Positions 35,201-42,064 of a stretch of 64,000 nucleotides of DNA are shown one piece after another. The translations under genes and the position numbers were made by a program. Source of the DNA: Aquibaculum arenosum (GTDB lineage Bacteria > Pseudomonadota > Alphaproteobacteria > Kiloniellales > DSM-21159). How positions within the stretch are numbered: position 1 is the stretch's first letter; every line of letters starts with the position of its first letter. Location: positions 248,001-312,000 of the forward strand of contig NZ_JARHUD010000006.1 of the NCBI RefSeq assembly GCF_029222965.1, given 5' to 3'. The notes under the pieces were generated by a model that searched no databases, had not been told where the DNA came from, and was given only the letters and a program-made list of their open reading frames with translations.

Positions 35201-35582
35201 GGCGCACGGCCTGGACTGGCGAGCCGCGGATAGGGGCCATCGGCTTTTCTCCAGTTTCTTCGGCGCGATGGACCGCTACGTCAAAGGAGCGCAGGAAACC
35301 AATGCCTTTGCGGAAGCCCGCTTCGGGCTGCGCGGGCAGTGGGGCGAGGACTTTGCCTACATGCCCTTCGCCTATGCCGCCGGCGCCCGAGAAGAAAATC
35401 GCAACGGCGCGCTCTACCGGGTCGAGGCCGGTCTGGGAGTCTCCGGCAGTTGGCGGATCCTTCCCGACCTCTACGACGGCTATCTTGGTGAAGCGACCCT
35501 CACGCTGCGCATCGGGCACGAGAAGGACAGCCTCGGCAAGGGCGCGACCCGCGGCACGCTGGGTCTCGGGATGAGGTACTGA
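32223..35582 (+). CDS. nfrA: NfrA-like outer-membrane glycan exporter with TPR repeats
   Basis: 1119-residue protein. After an N-terminal hydrophobic segment (about residues 16-30, likely signal peptide) it is a long helical solenoid of TPR-like repeats to about residue 870. The last about 240 residues are beta-rich and match the C-terminal domain of phage N4 adsorption protein A, with aromatic alternating strands (GQGLVEVGYQPL, FWVGFERLQALG) ending in LGLGMRY, a typical outer-membrane barrel terminus. The layout (periplasmic TPR plus barrel) parallels BcsC/PgaA/PelB-type exporters. GTG start overlapping the nfrB stop. Likely exports the polymer made by the NfrB-like transferase. Confidence 0.85.
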   Translation: MSGSDTVVPGSRCGLRNLLPCLLVAQLFIVPEASNSEAEGANLLHLTAHGVLVRSHTGELDYEAQLRRASGRGWFTGLRQRVRQHPVLRDVELALKHDDLDTARRIFATHVQRHAGDLLIGWRLLELHTAQGDDQSVILAADRLLRLLPSFGPAYLRRAEARYRLGEQLQAYTDFTRALEQPLALADFARAATAQLQILVDLGQPEAAQRLGHRLQDVLPPSRDRERALGHAAHALGHHETAVAHFRKALELGAESGVRLALANSLDLAGHSEEALRQILGRALPDAYEPRRRRLLSRLAERVGVQELAMTSAAEALALGEDPLLRLELAQRLLDRNGDPAGNGERAWLVLAGTGGQPCGNQPETEQQRCLRLAVAALRRSGRSDQLDEMLRSAFAASQGAEMLASLVLTLMEEDRPLEAARLLTGLSAAASTPHKAAEEGRRAAEVYLTAGQGDLGLQLLLSGAEDAAGQLSPRAARVAIYAAQQAGAWQQLVTLLQRQPKAADGLPQDIDQARSYCDALGRLGATEEEGCLLALARRLPQEAELLYRAASLARARGDHETAAKRLAQAVERRAEADWLLELGHLELGLGREARAERRFRAAVDAGAGSQARLALAYALLQRGRRGMAAHLLRQALEEGLSQRQRLTALEALADVLMQSGAFEAALAALTEAAEIEASPGRLLRLAAAQLKLQQFQRARASLLFVDPDELEPRQRARYFDLLAEAASGTHALELQVRARRAALTLAPTGARHELLADALLATDTAAGREEARHHLAQAIALDGTERPALLARLAHLDRAAGEGERAGALMRLAASHAPDVPEYREDLAQLLADSDRPHDAVPHLRAALEAAPSHPHAIMPHRRRKVAELQARHAALTRRWRLRWEESFCLGGGSNCDRTSLVSSASQVGQGLVEVGYQPLINPQLGRFELTARVNWDRDSGSPAPRPRYAQAAFGLRAKPSPTRDFWVGFERLQALGPEGRDDWRVFGTYRWAHGLDWRAADRGHRLFSSFFGAMDRYVKGAQETNAFAEARFGLRGQWGEDFAYMPFAYAAGAREENRNGALYRVEAGLGVSGSWRILPDLYDGYLGEATLTLRIGHEKDSLGKGATRGTLGLGMRY

Positions 35583-35586
35583 ATCG

Positions 35587-36648
35587 ATGCACGGGCTGCT
35601 CCCTCTCCTCTTCCTCCTTCTGCTCGCGGCAGCTCTACCGGCGAAGGCCGGCTGCCCGGCACCTCCACAAGGCAGCTTTCTGCAGCTCTACCTGGACCAG
35701 GGCCCACCCTGGGAGCACACCTCCGCACAGGCGCTGCAGCGCTGGAAGGCGCTGGGGGCGCAGGAAATCGTGCTGCAGTGGAGCGCCCATGGCAGCCCCG
35801 GAGACGAGCGCTTTGCCTTGATCGAGCGGGGTGCCGTGCAGGCCCTGCTGGAGGCTGGCGCGCAAGCGGGTGTCCGCATCCGTCTCGGCCTTCGCTACGA
35901 CCCCGGCCTCTGGGATCCGCGCAACCATGACGAGGGACGATCAGCAGATGGCCACACCACCGTAACCGCGCCGCCCTCGGAACTGGAAACCTACCTGGCG
36001 CGGAGACTGCGCGATCAGGAAGCCTTGGTGGCGGCCTTGGGGCCCTTCGCCAATCACCTGGCCTTCGCCGGCTGGTACATCGCTGACGAGATCGATGACC
36101 GCAACTGGACCTCACCGGCAAGGCGCGCGGTGCTGAACGACTATCTGGCCGATGTGGCGGACCTGCTCCATTCAGTCGCGCCCGGCGTCGACATTGCGAT
36201 TTCAGGCTTTTCCACGGGCTGGATGCCGCCGCAGGAATGGGCCGCCTTCTGGACCGATCTGCTGACAGCGACCGGCATTGACCGCCTCTACTTCCAGGAC
36301 GGCATCGGCGCCGGCCATCTGGAGATGACCGAACTGCCCCACTACCTGCCGCCGCTGGCCGAAGGCCTGCAACAGGCGGGGCATGGACTGAGCGTGGTGG
36401 TGGAACTCTTCGGAGCCGGAGGGCAAGACGAAGCCTTCGGACCCGCCGACCCCGAACGGGTCATGCAGCAACTCGCCCTGGCTGCCGTGACCCGAGCGCC
36501 GACAGTGAGCTTCGCCCTGCCCCACTATGCCGACAGCGAAGAGGGCCCGCGGGCAGCCCGCCTGGCCGCGGCATTGGCCGAACTCACAGCCAACTGCCCG
36601 GCGCGTTCAAAAGCCCAGCATGAGAATCAGGACCAACCCGGCCGGTAA
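35587..36648 (+). CDS. Secreted DUF4434 (glycosidase-like TIM barrel) protein
   Basis: 353-residue exported protein. The signal peptide has a long leucine/alanine core and cleaves near PAKA/GC; the cysteine lacks a good lipobox. The rest fits the DUF4434 family, a TIM barrel related to glycoside hydrolases, with FAGWYIADEIDDRNW carrying likely acidic active-site residues and LYFQDGIGAGH further on. The gene is 4 bp after nfrA, so it probably trims or cleaves the exported glycan, as BcsZ or PgaB do in other systems. Its last 42 bp overlap the convergent TRAP permease gene. Confidence 0.78.
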   Translation: MHGLLPLLFLLLLAAALPAKAGCPAPPQGSFLQLYLDQGPPWEHTSAQALQRWKALGAQEIVLQWSAHGSPGDERFALIERGAVQALLEAGAQAGVRIRLGLRYDPGLWDPRNHDEGRSADGHTTVTAPPSELETYLARRLRDQEALVAALGPFANHLAFAGWYIADEIDDRNWTSPARRAVLNDYLADVADLLHSVAPGVDIAISGFSTGWMPPQEWAAFWTDLLTATGIDRLYFQDGIGAGHLEMTELPHYLPPLAEGLQQAGHGLSVVVELFGAGGQDEAFGPADPERVMQQLALAAVTRAPTVSFALPHYADSEEGPRAARLAAALAELTANCPARSKAQHENQDQPGR

Positions 36649-38472
36649 CGCCACCAGCCGGCGCAACGGCTTACCCGGCTCCCCCACCACCGCATAGGCC
36701 AGCAAAGTCAGCCCCAGGCCCACCTTCACTGCCGCAGCCAGAGCCAGCAGCGGCGTTACACCCAACTGCAGGAGCGAGGGATTGAAGACAAAGCCGAGCG
36801 GCACGAGGAACAGGCCGATGCCAAGCTGCATGGCCTTGCCGGCCACCGGCAGCCAGGGACAGCGTGCGATGCCCGCTGCGATGAAAACATTACCGCAAAC
36901 CGGCGGAGTGATGGTGCAGAGCAGCGCGTACCAGAAGACGAAGAGATGCGCATAAAGCTCCGGCAGCCCGACCTCCACCAGCGCCGGCCCGGCCACTGCG
37001 ACGCAGATGATGTAGGCCGCGGTGGTCGGCAGCTCCATGCCCAGCACCAGACTGGCCGCAGCCGTCAGCAGCAGCACCGCCCAGAGCTCCCCGCCCGCCA
37101 CCGAAAGGATCATGGAGGTGAGCTTCACCCCCAAGCCGGTCATGTTGAAGACGCCGACGATGATCCCAGCGCAGATGATGACTGCAGCGATGGTCGCCAC
37201 CTGCTGCGAGCCGGAGATGAGCGCCTTCTCGGTACGCGCCCACCAGCGGGACAAGGATATCTCGCCCCCTTCCTGCACGAAGAGCAGAAGCCAGGTGGCA
37301 GCGGTGGCGAAGACCGCGGCGTAGGATAGGGTGTAGCCGGTGAAGGCCAGTGCGCCGATCAGGATGCCAAAGGGCACCAGAAAGAAGGGCACAGTGCGGA
37401 CCACCAAGGCCCAGCCCGGCAGTTCCTCGCGAGTCAGGCTGCGCAGGTCGTAGCGCAGGGCGTAAGTATGCACCGCCATCCAGGCTGCGACGAAGAAGAG
37501 CACTGCCGGCAAGCTCGCCGCCACCATGATCTCGGTGTAGGGCGTGCGCAGCAGTTCGGCCATCACGAAGATGCCCGCGCCCATGATCGGCGGCATGATT
37601 TGGCCGCCGGTTGAGGCCACGGCCTCGACTGCCGCCGCCAGCGGTGCCGGATAGCCACGCTTTTTCATCGCCGGGATGGTGACCATGCCGGTGGAGGCCG
37701 TGTTCGCAGCCGCCACACCGGAGATGGTCCCGTAAAGCGCCGAGGAGACCACGGCCACCTTGGCCGCCCCAGCGCGCAGCCGCCCGGCCAACTGGGTGGC
37801 CAGCGCCATGAAGCCGGTGCCCGCCTGCCCGGCGGAAATGAAGGCACCGAGAATGATGAAGAGTGAGATGACCTCCACCGAAATGCCGGTCAGCGACCCC
37901 CAGAGACCGGCCTCGGTGATGGTGAGCGTGCCGAGATAGTAGTCGGTGGGAATGCCGGCATGGCCGAAGGTGCCGGGTATGTGCTCACCGAAATAGCCGT
38001 AGAGCAGCACGATGAGTGCCACGCTGGGCAGGACCGCCTTGATGGCGCGCCGGGCCATCTCCAGCACCGTGGCAAGCAGCACCAGCGCCACCGCGATCTG
38101 CAACCCCCCTTCCAGGGCGCCGTATTGGCGTATCAGGCCGCCCCGCTCGAACATGATGTAGCCGCAAGCCATGAGCCCGGCCGCGCCCAACACCCAGCCG
38201 GACCAACGCTGGAAGGGCCCGCGCGAGGCGGCAATCCCTAAAAAGAAGACCCAGAGAATCGCCAAAGCCAGATGCGCCGGCCGGGTGATGAGATTGGGGA
38301 TCAGGCCGGAAAAGGCGACCCAGAGGTGAAAGCCCACGGTGACCACAGCCGCGACCAGGGCCAGGCGCTGCACCCACGGCCGGTCGGCATAGCTATAGCT
38401 CTCTTCGGCCGCTGCCTGCTGCTCCTGCTGCACCGCCCCGCTACTCCGCTTCACGTCAATGATCGGCGGCAA
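36607..38472 (-). CDS. TRAP transporter permease, fused small and large subunits (TAXI type)
   Basis: 621-residue membrane protein fusing a DctQ-like 4TM part (to about residue 150) with a DctM-like 12TM part. Markers are GAAKVAVVSSALYGTISGVAAANTASTG, split here as GTISGVAAANTASTG, and GGQIMPPIMGAGIFVMAE, both typical of TAXI-TRAP permeases. The longest frame begins with TTG at 38472; GTG codons at 38454 and 38433 are possible alternatives and I see no strong ribosome site. No binding-protein gene is adjacent; the TAXI protein at 23417 is the obvious candidate partner. Its end overlaps the DUF4434 gene. Confidence 0.9.
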   Translation of the reverse strand: MPPIIDVKRSSGAVQQEQQAAAEESYSYADRPWVQRLALVAAVVTVGFHLWVAFSGLIPNLITRPAHLALAILWVFFLGIAASRGPFQRWSGWVLGAAGLMACGYIMFERGGLIRQYGALEGGLQIAVALVLLATVLEMARRAIKAVLPSVALIVLLYGYFGEHIPGTFGHAGIPTDYYLGTLTITEAGLWGSLTGISVEVISLFIILGAFISAGQAGTGFMALATQLAGRLRAGAAKVAVVSSALYGTISGVAAANTASTGMVTIPAMKKRGYPAPLAAAVEAVASTGGQIMPPIMGAGIFVMAELLRTPYTEIMVAASLPAVLFFVAAWMAVHTYALRYDLRSLTREELPGWALVVRTVPFFLVPFGILIGALAFTGYTLSYAAVFATAATWLLLFVQEGGEISLSRWWARTEKALISGSQQVATIAAVIICAGIIVGVFNMTGLGVKLTSMILSVAGGELWAVLLLTAAASLVLGMELPTTAAYIICVAVAGPALVEVGLPELYAHLFVFWYALLCTITPPVCGNVFIAAGIARCPWLPVAGKAMQLGIGLFLVPLGFVFNPSLLQLGVTPLLALAAAVKVGLGLTLLAYAVVGEPGKPLRRLVALPAGLVLILMLGF

Positions 38473-38542
38473 GGGCTAGTGGAATGCACAGGCTTTGTCC
38501 ACGCGCGAAGCGCCGCGGGGTCGGTCCGGTGCTCAACCTCCG

Positions 38543-39781
38543 TCACGCCCCTGTCTCTCTCACGATCGGCAGGCCAGCGATGTGCCTGTCAATGGTGCTC
38601 ACCGCTGATGCAGGAAGGGACAAATGGCGTTTGCGTGCATGCCATTCCTGCAGAAAGCGCTCCACCGTCTCCCGCGCGACGGCGGCGAGTGGTCGCCTCG
38701 GCAGTCCGGCTTTGTCGGCCAGGAGGCCAAGTTCCCGGTAAGTGAAATCCACAAAGCGCCGGGACCGCGCGAACTTTTGCGCGAAGCTGTCGTCGTCGAG
38801 ATAGGCGATGGTCGAGACGAGATCATAGGCAGGTGCCAGCGCCGGCTTGCGCCGGTCCCGATAGATCAGCGACCAGTTCTTGAGATGCATGTCGGCATTG
38901 CCGATCAGCACGTTGAAAACGATCCGTCGCACGAACTCAGCGATGCTTTGGTCGTCGCTTTCGACGCTGAGGACGTAGGCGATGTTGCGTAAGGTGGCCT
39001 TTTGGTACTTCGCTTCCGGATAGACGCCGAAGACCTGGGCAAAATCCTCCACATGGACCGGACCTTCGGGACTGCGGTCGAACCGCCGAATGGCGAAGGC
39101 CAGGCCTCTCACCGATCCGATGGCATCGGGCAGGCCCTCTATGGTGTCGAGGTCGACAAGCTGCGTGTCGGGCACATCGATGCCGATGGCGCGAGCCAGT
39201 TCCATCATGGCGAACTCGTTCTCGGGTAGCCCCTCGAAGCGGGTCGAGGGCAGCTTGACGATCCATTCGCCCCCCACCCCATGGGCGGGTATGGTCAGAC
39301 CACCATACCGGCCACGGTTTCTGACCGCCGAGAACTTGAGCTGTACGCCGGCGAGCGAGAAGCGCAGCGCGCCGGCTCTCTCGTAACTGCTGCCCTCTTC
39401 GCCCAGCTCCCCCGGCTTCGATAGCCCAACCAGTCCCTCAACGGGTTCAATCGCGACGGCGCCGGGAAGGTCTTGCCCCAAGGCTCGGAGCAGGAAGAAT
39501 TCGCGCTCCCGATTCACCCCGGCACGTTCGGCGAGGTATTCGCGAAGAGGGCCTTCCGGCAGCAGATTGGCGAAGAAGGGGCCGACACGCCGCTGCGTGA
39601 CCGGCAGGTCGGTGATGAGGCCGCCGAAGGCATCCTTGAACGATAGGCTCAGCACGGGCCGCCGTGCGTCATGGATATAGGCATCGTTGAACGCGAAGAG
39701 CGTGCGGTCCCCACCGACATGCGTCAGCGAGCCGATCGCGCTACCATGAAGCTGCACCTCCAGGATCGAGACATCAGGCAT
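38543..39781 (-). CDS. hipA: HipA-type Ser/Thr kinase toxin
   Basis: 412-residue toxin kinase. The N-subdomain 1 region covers about residues 1-110. The ATP-binding loop lies in SLAGVQLKFSA; the catalytic loop is IGNADMHLKNWS with the active-site aspartate; the metal-binding segment is LAPAYDLVST. In E. coli HipA phosphorylates GltX and halts translation; the target here is not known. The start MPDVSILEV overlaps the hipB stop by 8 bp, and the frame upstream is antitoxin sequence in another phase. All key residues look intact, so the toxin is probably functional. Confidence 0.93.
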   Translation of the reverse strand: MPDVSILEVQLHGSAIGSLTHVGGDRTLFAFNDAYIHDARRPVLSLSFKDAFGGLITDLPVTQRRVGPFFANLLPEGPLREYLAERAGVNREREFFLLRALGQDLPGAVAIEPVEGLVGLSKPGELGEEGSSYERAGALRFSLAGVQLKFSAVRNRGRYGGLTIPAHGVGGEWIVKLPSTRFEGLPENEFAMMELARAIGIDVPDTQLVDLDTIEGLPDAIGSVRGLAFAIRRFDRSPEGPVHVEDFAQVFGVYPEAKYQKATLRNIAYVLSVESDDQSIAEFVRRIVFNVLIGNADMHLKNWSLIYRDRRKPALAPAYDLVSTIAYLDDDSFAQKFARSRRFVDFTYRELGLLADKAGLPRRPLAAVARETVERFLQEWHARKRHLSLPASAVSTIDRHIAGLPIVRETGA

Positions 39782-40112
39782 CCTCACCCTCCTCGTCGAG
39801 GACATAGGCCGGCCGCACCCCTGCCAGGCCGTCTGCATCCCTGGCCGCCTGCATGCTCATGCGCACCGCACTGTCCACGGCCGGCAGCGCCTTGCGCGGT
39901 ATGAGCTTCAGCTCGAGCTCCAACACCCGCGCGAGTTCGATCAGGCTGGCAAGCTGCAGATTGACCCCGCCACTCTCGATCCGGGAGATGTGGCTTTGAG
40001 GCAAGCCGACCAGCTCTCCCAGCGCACGCTGACTGAGTCTCTTCCGCCGACGCGCCGCTTTCAGCGTGCCGGCAATCTCCTCAGTGAGTGTCGTTCTGAT
40101 CGATTCAGACAT
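39774..40112 (-). CDS. hipB: HipB-type XRE-family antitoxin/repressor
   Basis: 112-residue DNA-binding antitoxin. The XRE helix-turn-helix spans about residues 15-70 (LKAARRRKRLSQRALGELVG, then LPQSHISRIESGG). The C-terminal tail is acidic (VLDEEGEDA). It would neutralise HipA and repress the operon through the palindrome that overlaps its start codon. It lies upstream of hipA, the standard order, with overlapping reading frames. Confidence 0.92.
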   Translation of the reverse strand: MSESIRTTLTEEIAGTLKAARRRKRLSQRALGELVGLPQSHISRIESGGVNLQLASLIELARVLELELKLIPRKALPAVDSAVRMSMQAARDADGLAGVRPAYVLDEEGEDA

Positions 40113-40144
40113 ATGCTTTCACTTCTCAATATATGAAAGCATAT
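40111..40144. promoter_or_regulatory. hipBA operator palindrome
   Basis: Perfect 11-bp inverted repeat ATATGCTTTCA (40111-40121) and TGAAAGCATAT (40134-40144) with a 12-base centre. The left arm covers the hipB start codon. A possible promoter on the minus strand (TTGCTC, 18 bp, TATGCT) puts the -10 within the right arm. Binding of HipB here would block transcription. Confidence 0.7.
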
Positions 40145-40248
40145 CCAATTCTTGCCGTCAGGAGCAAGAACAATGCATCAAAACATATAATTTTCTATGG
40201 CAAACTGTTTTAAAACATCGGCATGGCGCGATTGTGGGTAGCCCCGCA

Positions 40249-41139
40249 CTACCCCTGGCGCCTGCTGGTGAGGTAGGCGCCCAACAGGACCAGGGCTGTG
40301 CCGGCAATCGCAATTGGCTCCACCGTCTCGCCGAGCAGCGCGACGCCGAGCAGGATGGCGACGACGGGGATGAAATAGACGGTCACCGAGCCACGCGGGG
40401 CGCCGACCCGGCCGATGAGGGTCACGAAGGCGACGAAGGCAAGCCCCGTGGCGAAGACCCCGAGGCCCGCCATGGCCGGCAAGGTGAACCAGAGCGCGTT
40501 TCCGTCGGCGAACTGCAGGCCGTAGAGGCCGTAGGGGGTGGAAAGCGCCAGGGCGACCAGCAGGGCGCGCCAGATCACCGGCAGGGCACCATTGCGCTTC
40601 TGCAGCGGCCCCGCAAGGTTGAAGGCGATACCATAGAACAGCGTCGCCAGGAGGATCAGGCCAGCACCAAGCGCCGTGGCCTGCATCTCGTCCAGCGTCG
40701 GCCAGTAGATCGTCAGCACGCCGGCAAATCCGATCAGCAACCCTGCCAACTGCCAGCGGCGCGGCGCCCGGCGATAGCAGAGCGCCGCCACAGCCGCGGT
40801 GAAAAGCGGTGCCGCTCCGTTGATCATGCCGGCCAGGGAGGAGGCGATCCACTGCTGCGCCACGGGGAAAAGCAGAAAGGGCACCGCCATCCACACCGTG
40901 CCCAGCAGCGCGACCATGGGCCACTCGGCCCTGGGCAGCGGGCGCCTAGCGGCCGGCATGCAGGCGAGCGTGGCCACCCCAAAGAGCAGGCGCAGCCAGG
41001 TGATGGTCGCCGGATGCAGGCCCTGCAGCCCCAGATCCATCAACACGAAGGACCCGCCCCACATCAGGGCCACGGCCACGAGCAACCCCCAGTCCTTTGC
41101 CGAGAAGGCCTCCAGGGACTCAGTTTGGGCTGCACTCAT
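40249..41139 (-). CDS. EamA/DMT-family transporter
   Basis: 296-residue inner-membrane protein with ten hydrophobic segments in two EamA repeats (about residues 15-145 and 160-290). It begins MSAAQTESLEAF; a GTG seven codons upstream is possible. The family exports metabolites or amino acids, and the substrate cannot be told. It lies between the two toxin-antitoxin operons with no obvious link to either. Confidence 0.9.
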   Translation of the reverse strand: MSAAQTESLEAFSAKDWGLLVAVALMWGGSFVLMDLGLQGLHPATITWLRLLFGVATLACMPAARRPLPRAEWPMVALLGTVWMAVPFLLFPVAQQWIASSLAGMINGAAPLFTAAVAALCYRRAPRRWQLAGLLIGFAGVLTIYWPTLDEMQATALGAGLILLATLFYGIAFNLAGPLQKRNGALPVIWRALLVALALSTPYGLYGLQFADGNALWFTLPAMAGLGVFATGLAFVAFVTLIGRVGAPRGSVTVYFIPVVAILLGVALLGETVEPIAIAGTALVLLGAYLTSRRQG

Positions 41140-41342
41140 GACCGCAAGCGCACTGACCACAGAACGGTTCGAAACATCGACCTGATGCCTACACTGACTT
41201 TGCCATTGGTTTCAGACCGCCGTGCCGCCGTGGAACCTGCCATAGCGAGACGGATGCATTCCTGCGCTACAGTTTCATAGGCTTGGTGCGTCTTCTCTTC
41301 CAGCAAAAGCGCCGCAGGAATAGCCTGGGGCGCGAATGTCTT

Positions 41343-41618
41343 TCATGGCCACATTTGCGCAGCGTGAAGCACGCGCAGCACCGTCACTGTCGCTGCTGTT
41401 TCGGCGTAGACAACGATGTAGTTGGGCCGGACCACCAGTTCCCGTGTCCCCTCTACTCTGCCAGGGCGGCAGCGTTTAGGATGCGCCGGAAGCTGCGCCA
41501 CCTTGCCTTGAATTTCCTCCATCAGGGCAAGGGCCGCGTCTGGGTTATCGTCTGAGATGTAATCGACAATCGCCATGAGGTCCGCGACCGCCGGGGCCTT
41601 CCATTCAAGTTCAGGCAC
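41343..41618 (-). CDS. RelE/ParE-superfamily toxin
   Basis: 91-residue toxin of the ParE/RelE fold. It begins LEWKAPAVADLMAIVDYISD, has the central GRVEGTRELVV and the C-terminal VLRVLHAAQMWP that defines the family. The HAAQMWP ending is the form seen in RelE/ParE proteins paired with RelB/DinJ-type antitoxins. The start lies inside the antitoxin gene (8-bp overlap). It could cleave mRNA on ribosomes or inhibit gyrase; sequence alone does not decide. Confidence 0.9.
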   Translation of the reverse strand: MPELEWKAPAVADLMAIVDYISDDNPDAALALMEEIQGKVAQLPAHPKRCRPGRVEGTRELVVRPNYIVVYAETAATVTVLRVLHAAQMWP

Positions 41619-41904
41619 GGCGCTTTTCGTCGATCAGGGCGCGTGCCTCCTGCATCACCTGGTCGTGCGGCGTGGTCGGGTGGGGATCGGCCAAGGCTTC
41701 CTGAACCTTGGCGCGGAACCAAGCATCGTAAGCATCCGGGTCCGTGGTCAGCCCGGCAGGCAGCCCACCCTCAGCAGCCACGCGGGTCAGCAGGATGCGC
41801 ACGGCATCCGAGAGCGTCAGACCAACGCCGGACAGTGCGTCGGCTGCTTTTGCTTTGAGCTGGTCGTTCACGCGGACATGGAGCATCGAGGTTTGCCCGG
41901 GCAT
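41611..41904 (-). CDS. RelB/DinJ-family antitoxin
   Basis: 97-residue antitoxin. The N-terminal ribbon-helix-helix is LHVRVNDQLKAKAADALSGV, followed by GLTLSDAVRILLTRVA, the RelB/DinJ signature. The C-terminal half wraps the toxin. AGGAGG lies 9 bases before the ATG. It precedes and overlaps the toxin gene and should repress its own promoter at 41931-41959. Confidence 0.92.
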   Translation of the reverse strand: MPGQTSMLHVRVNDQLKAKAADALSGVGLTLSDAVRILLTRVAAEGGLPAGLTTDPDAYDAWFRAKVQEALADPHPTTPHDQVMQEARALIDEKRRA

Positions 41905-41930
41905 GGTGTGTCCTCCTAATTCTCCAGATC

Positions 41931-41959
41931 AGTATGTATCTCAATTGAGATGCATTCAA
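41931..41959 (-). promoter_or_regulatory. relBE promoter with operator in the spacer
   Basis: On the minus strand TTGAAT (41954-41959), exactly 17 bp, then CATACT (41931-41936). The spacer holds the perfect 14-bp palindrome ATCTCAATTGAGAT (41938-41951), extending to 22 bp with one mismatched pair (41934-41955). A ribbon-helix-helix antitoxin bound here would occlude RNA polymerase. Confidence 0.7.
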
Positions 41960-42064
41960 GCCGCCTCGTTGGATTACTGGTCCCAGCCCACATAGCACGC
42001 ACGACTGCCAGATCGATTGCACTTCCACGTTACCCGGGGAGTTGAAAGGCGCCGCAAGCCTCCC

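Noticed and set aside
41905-42064. Search for a tRNA or small RNA gene between relBE and dnaE2
   Set aside because: No cloverleaf-compatible pairing or CCA end seen; the stretch is explained by the relBE promoter and a short unassigned tail.
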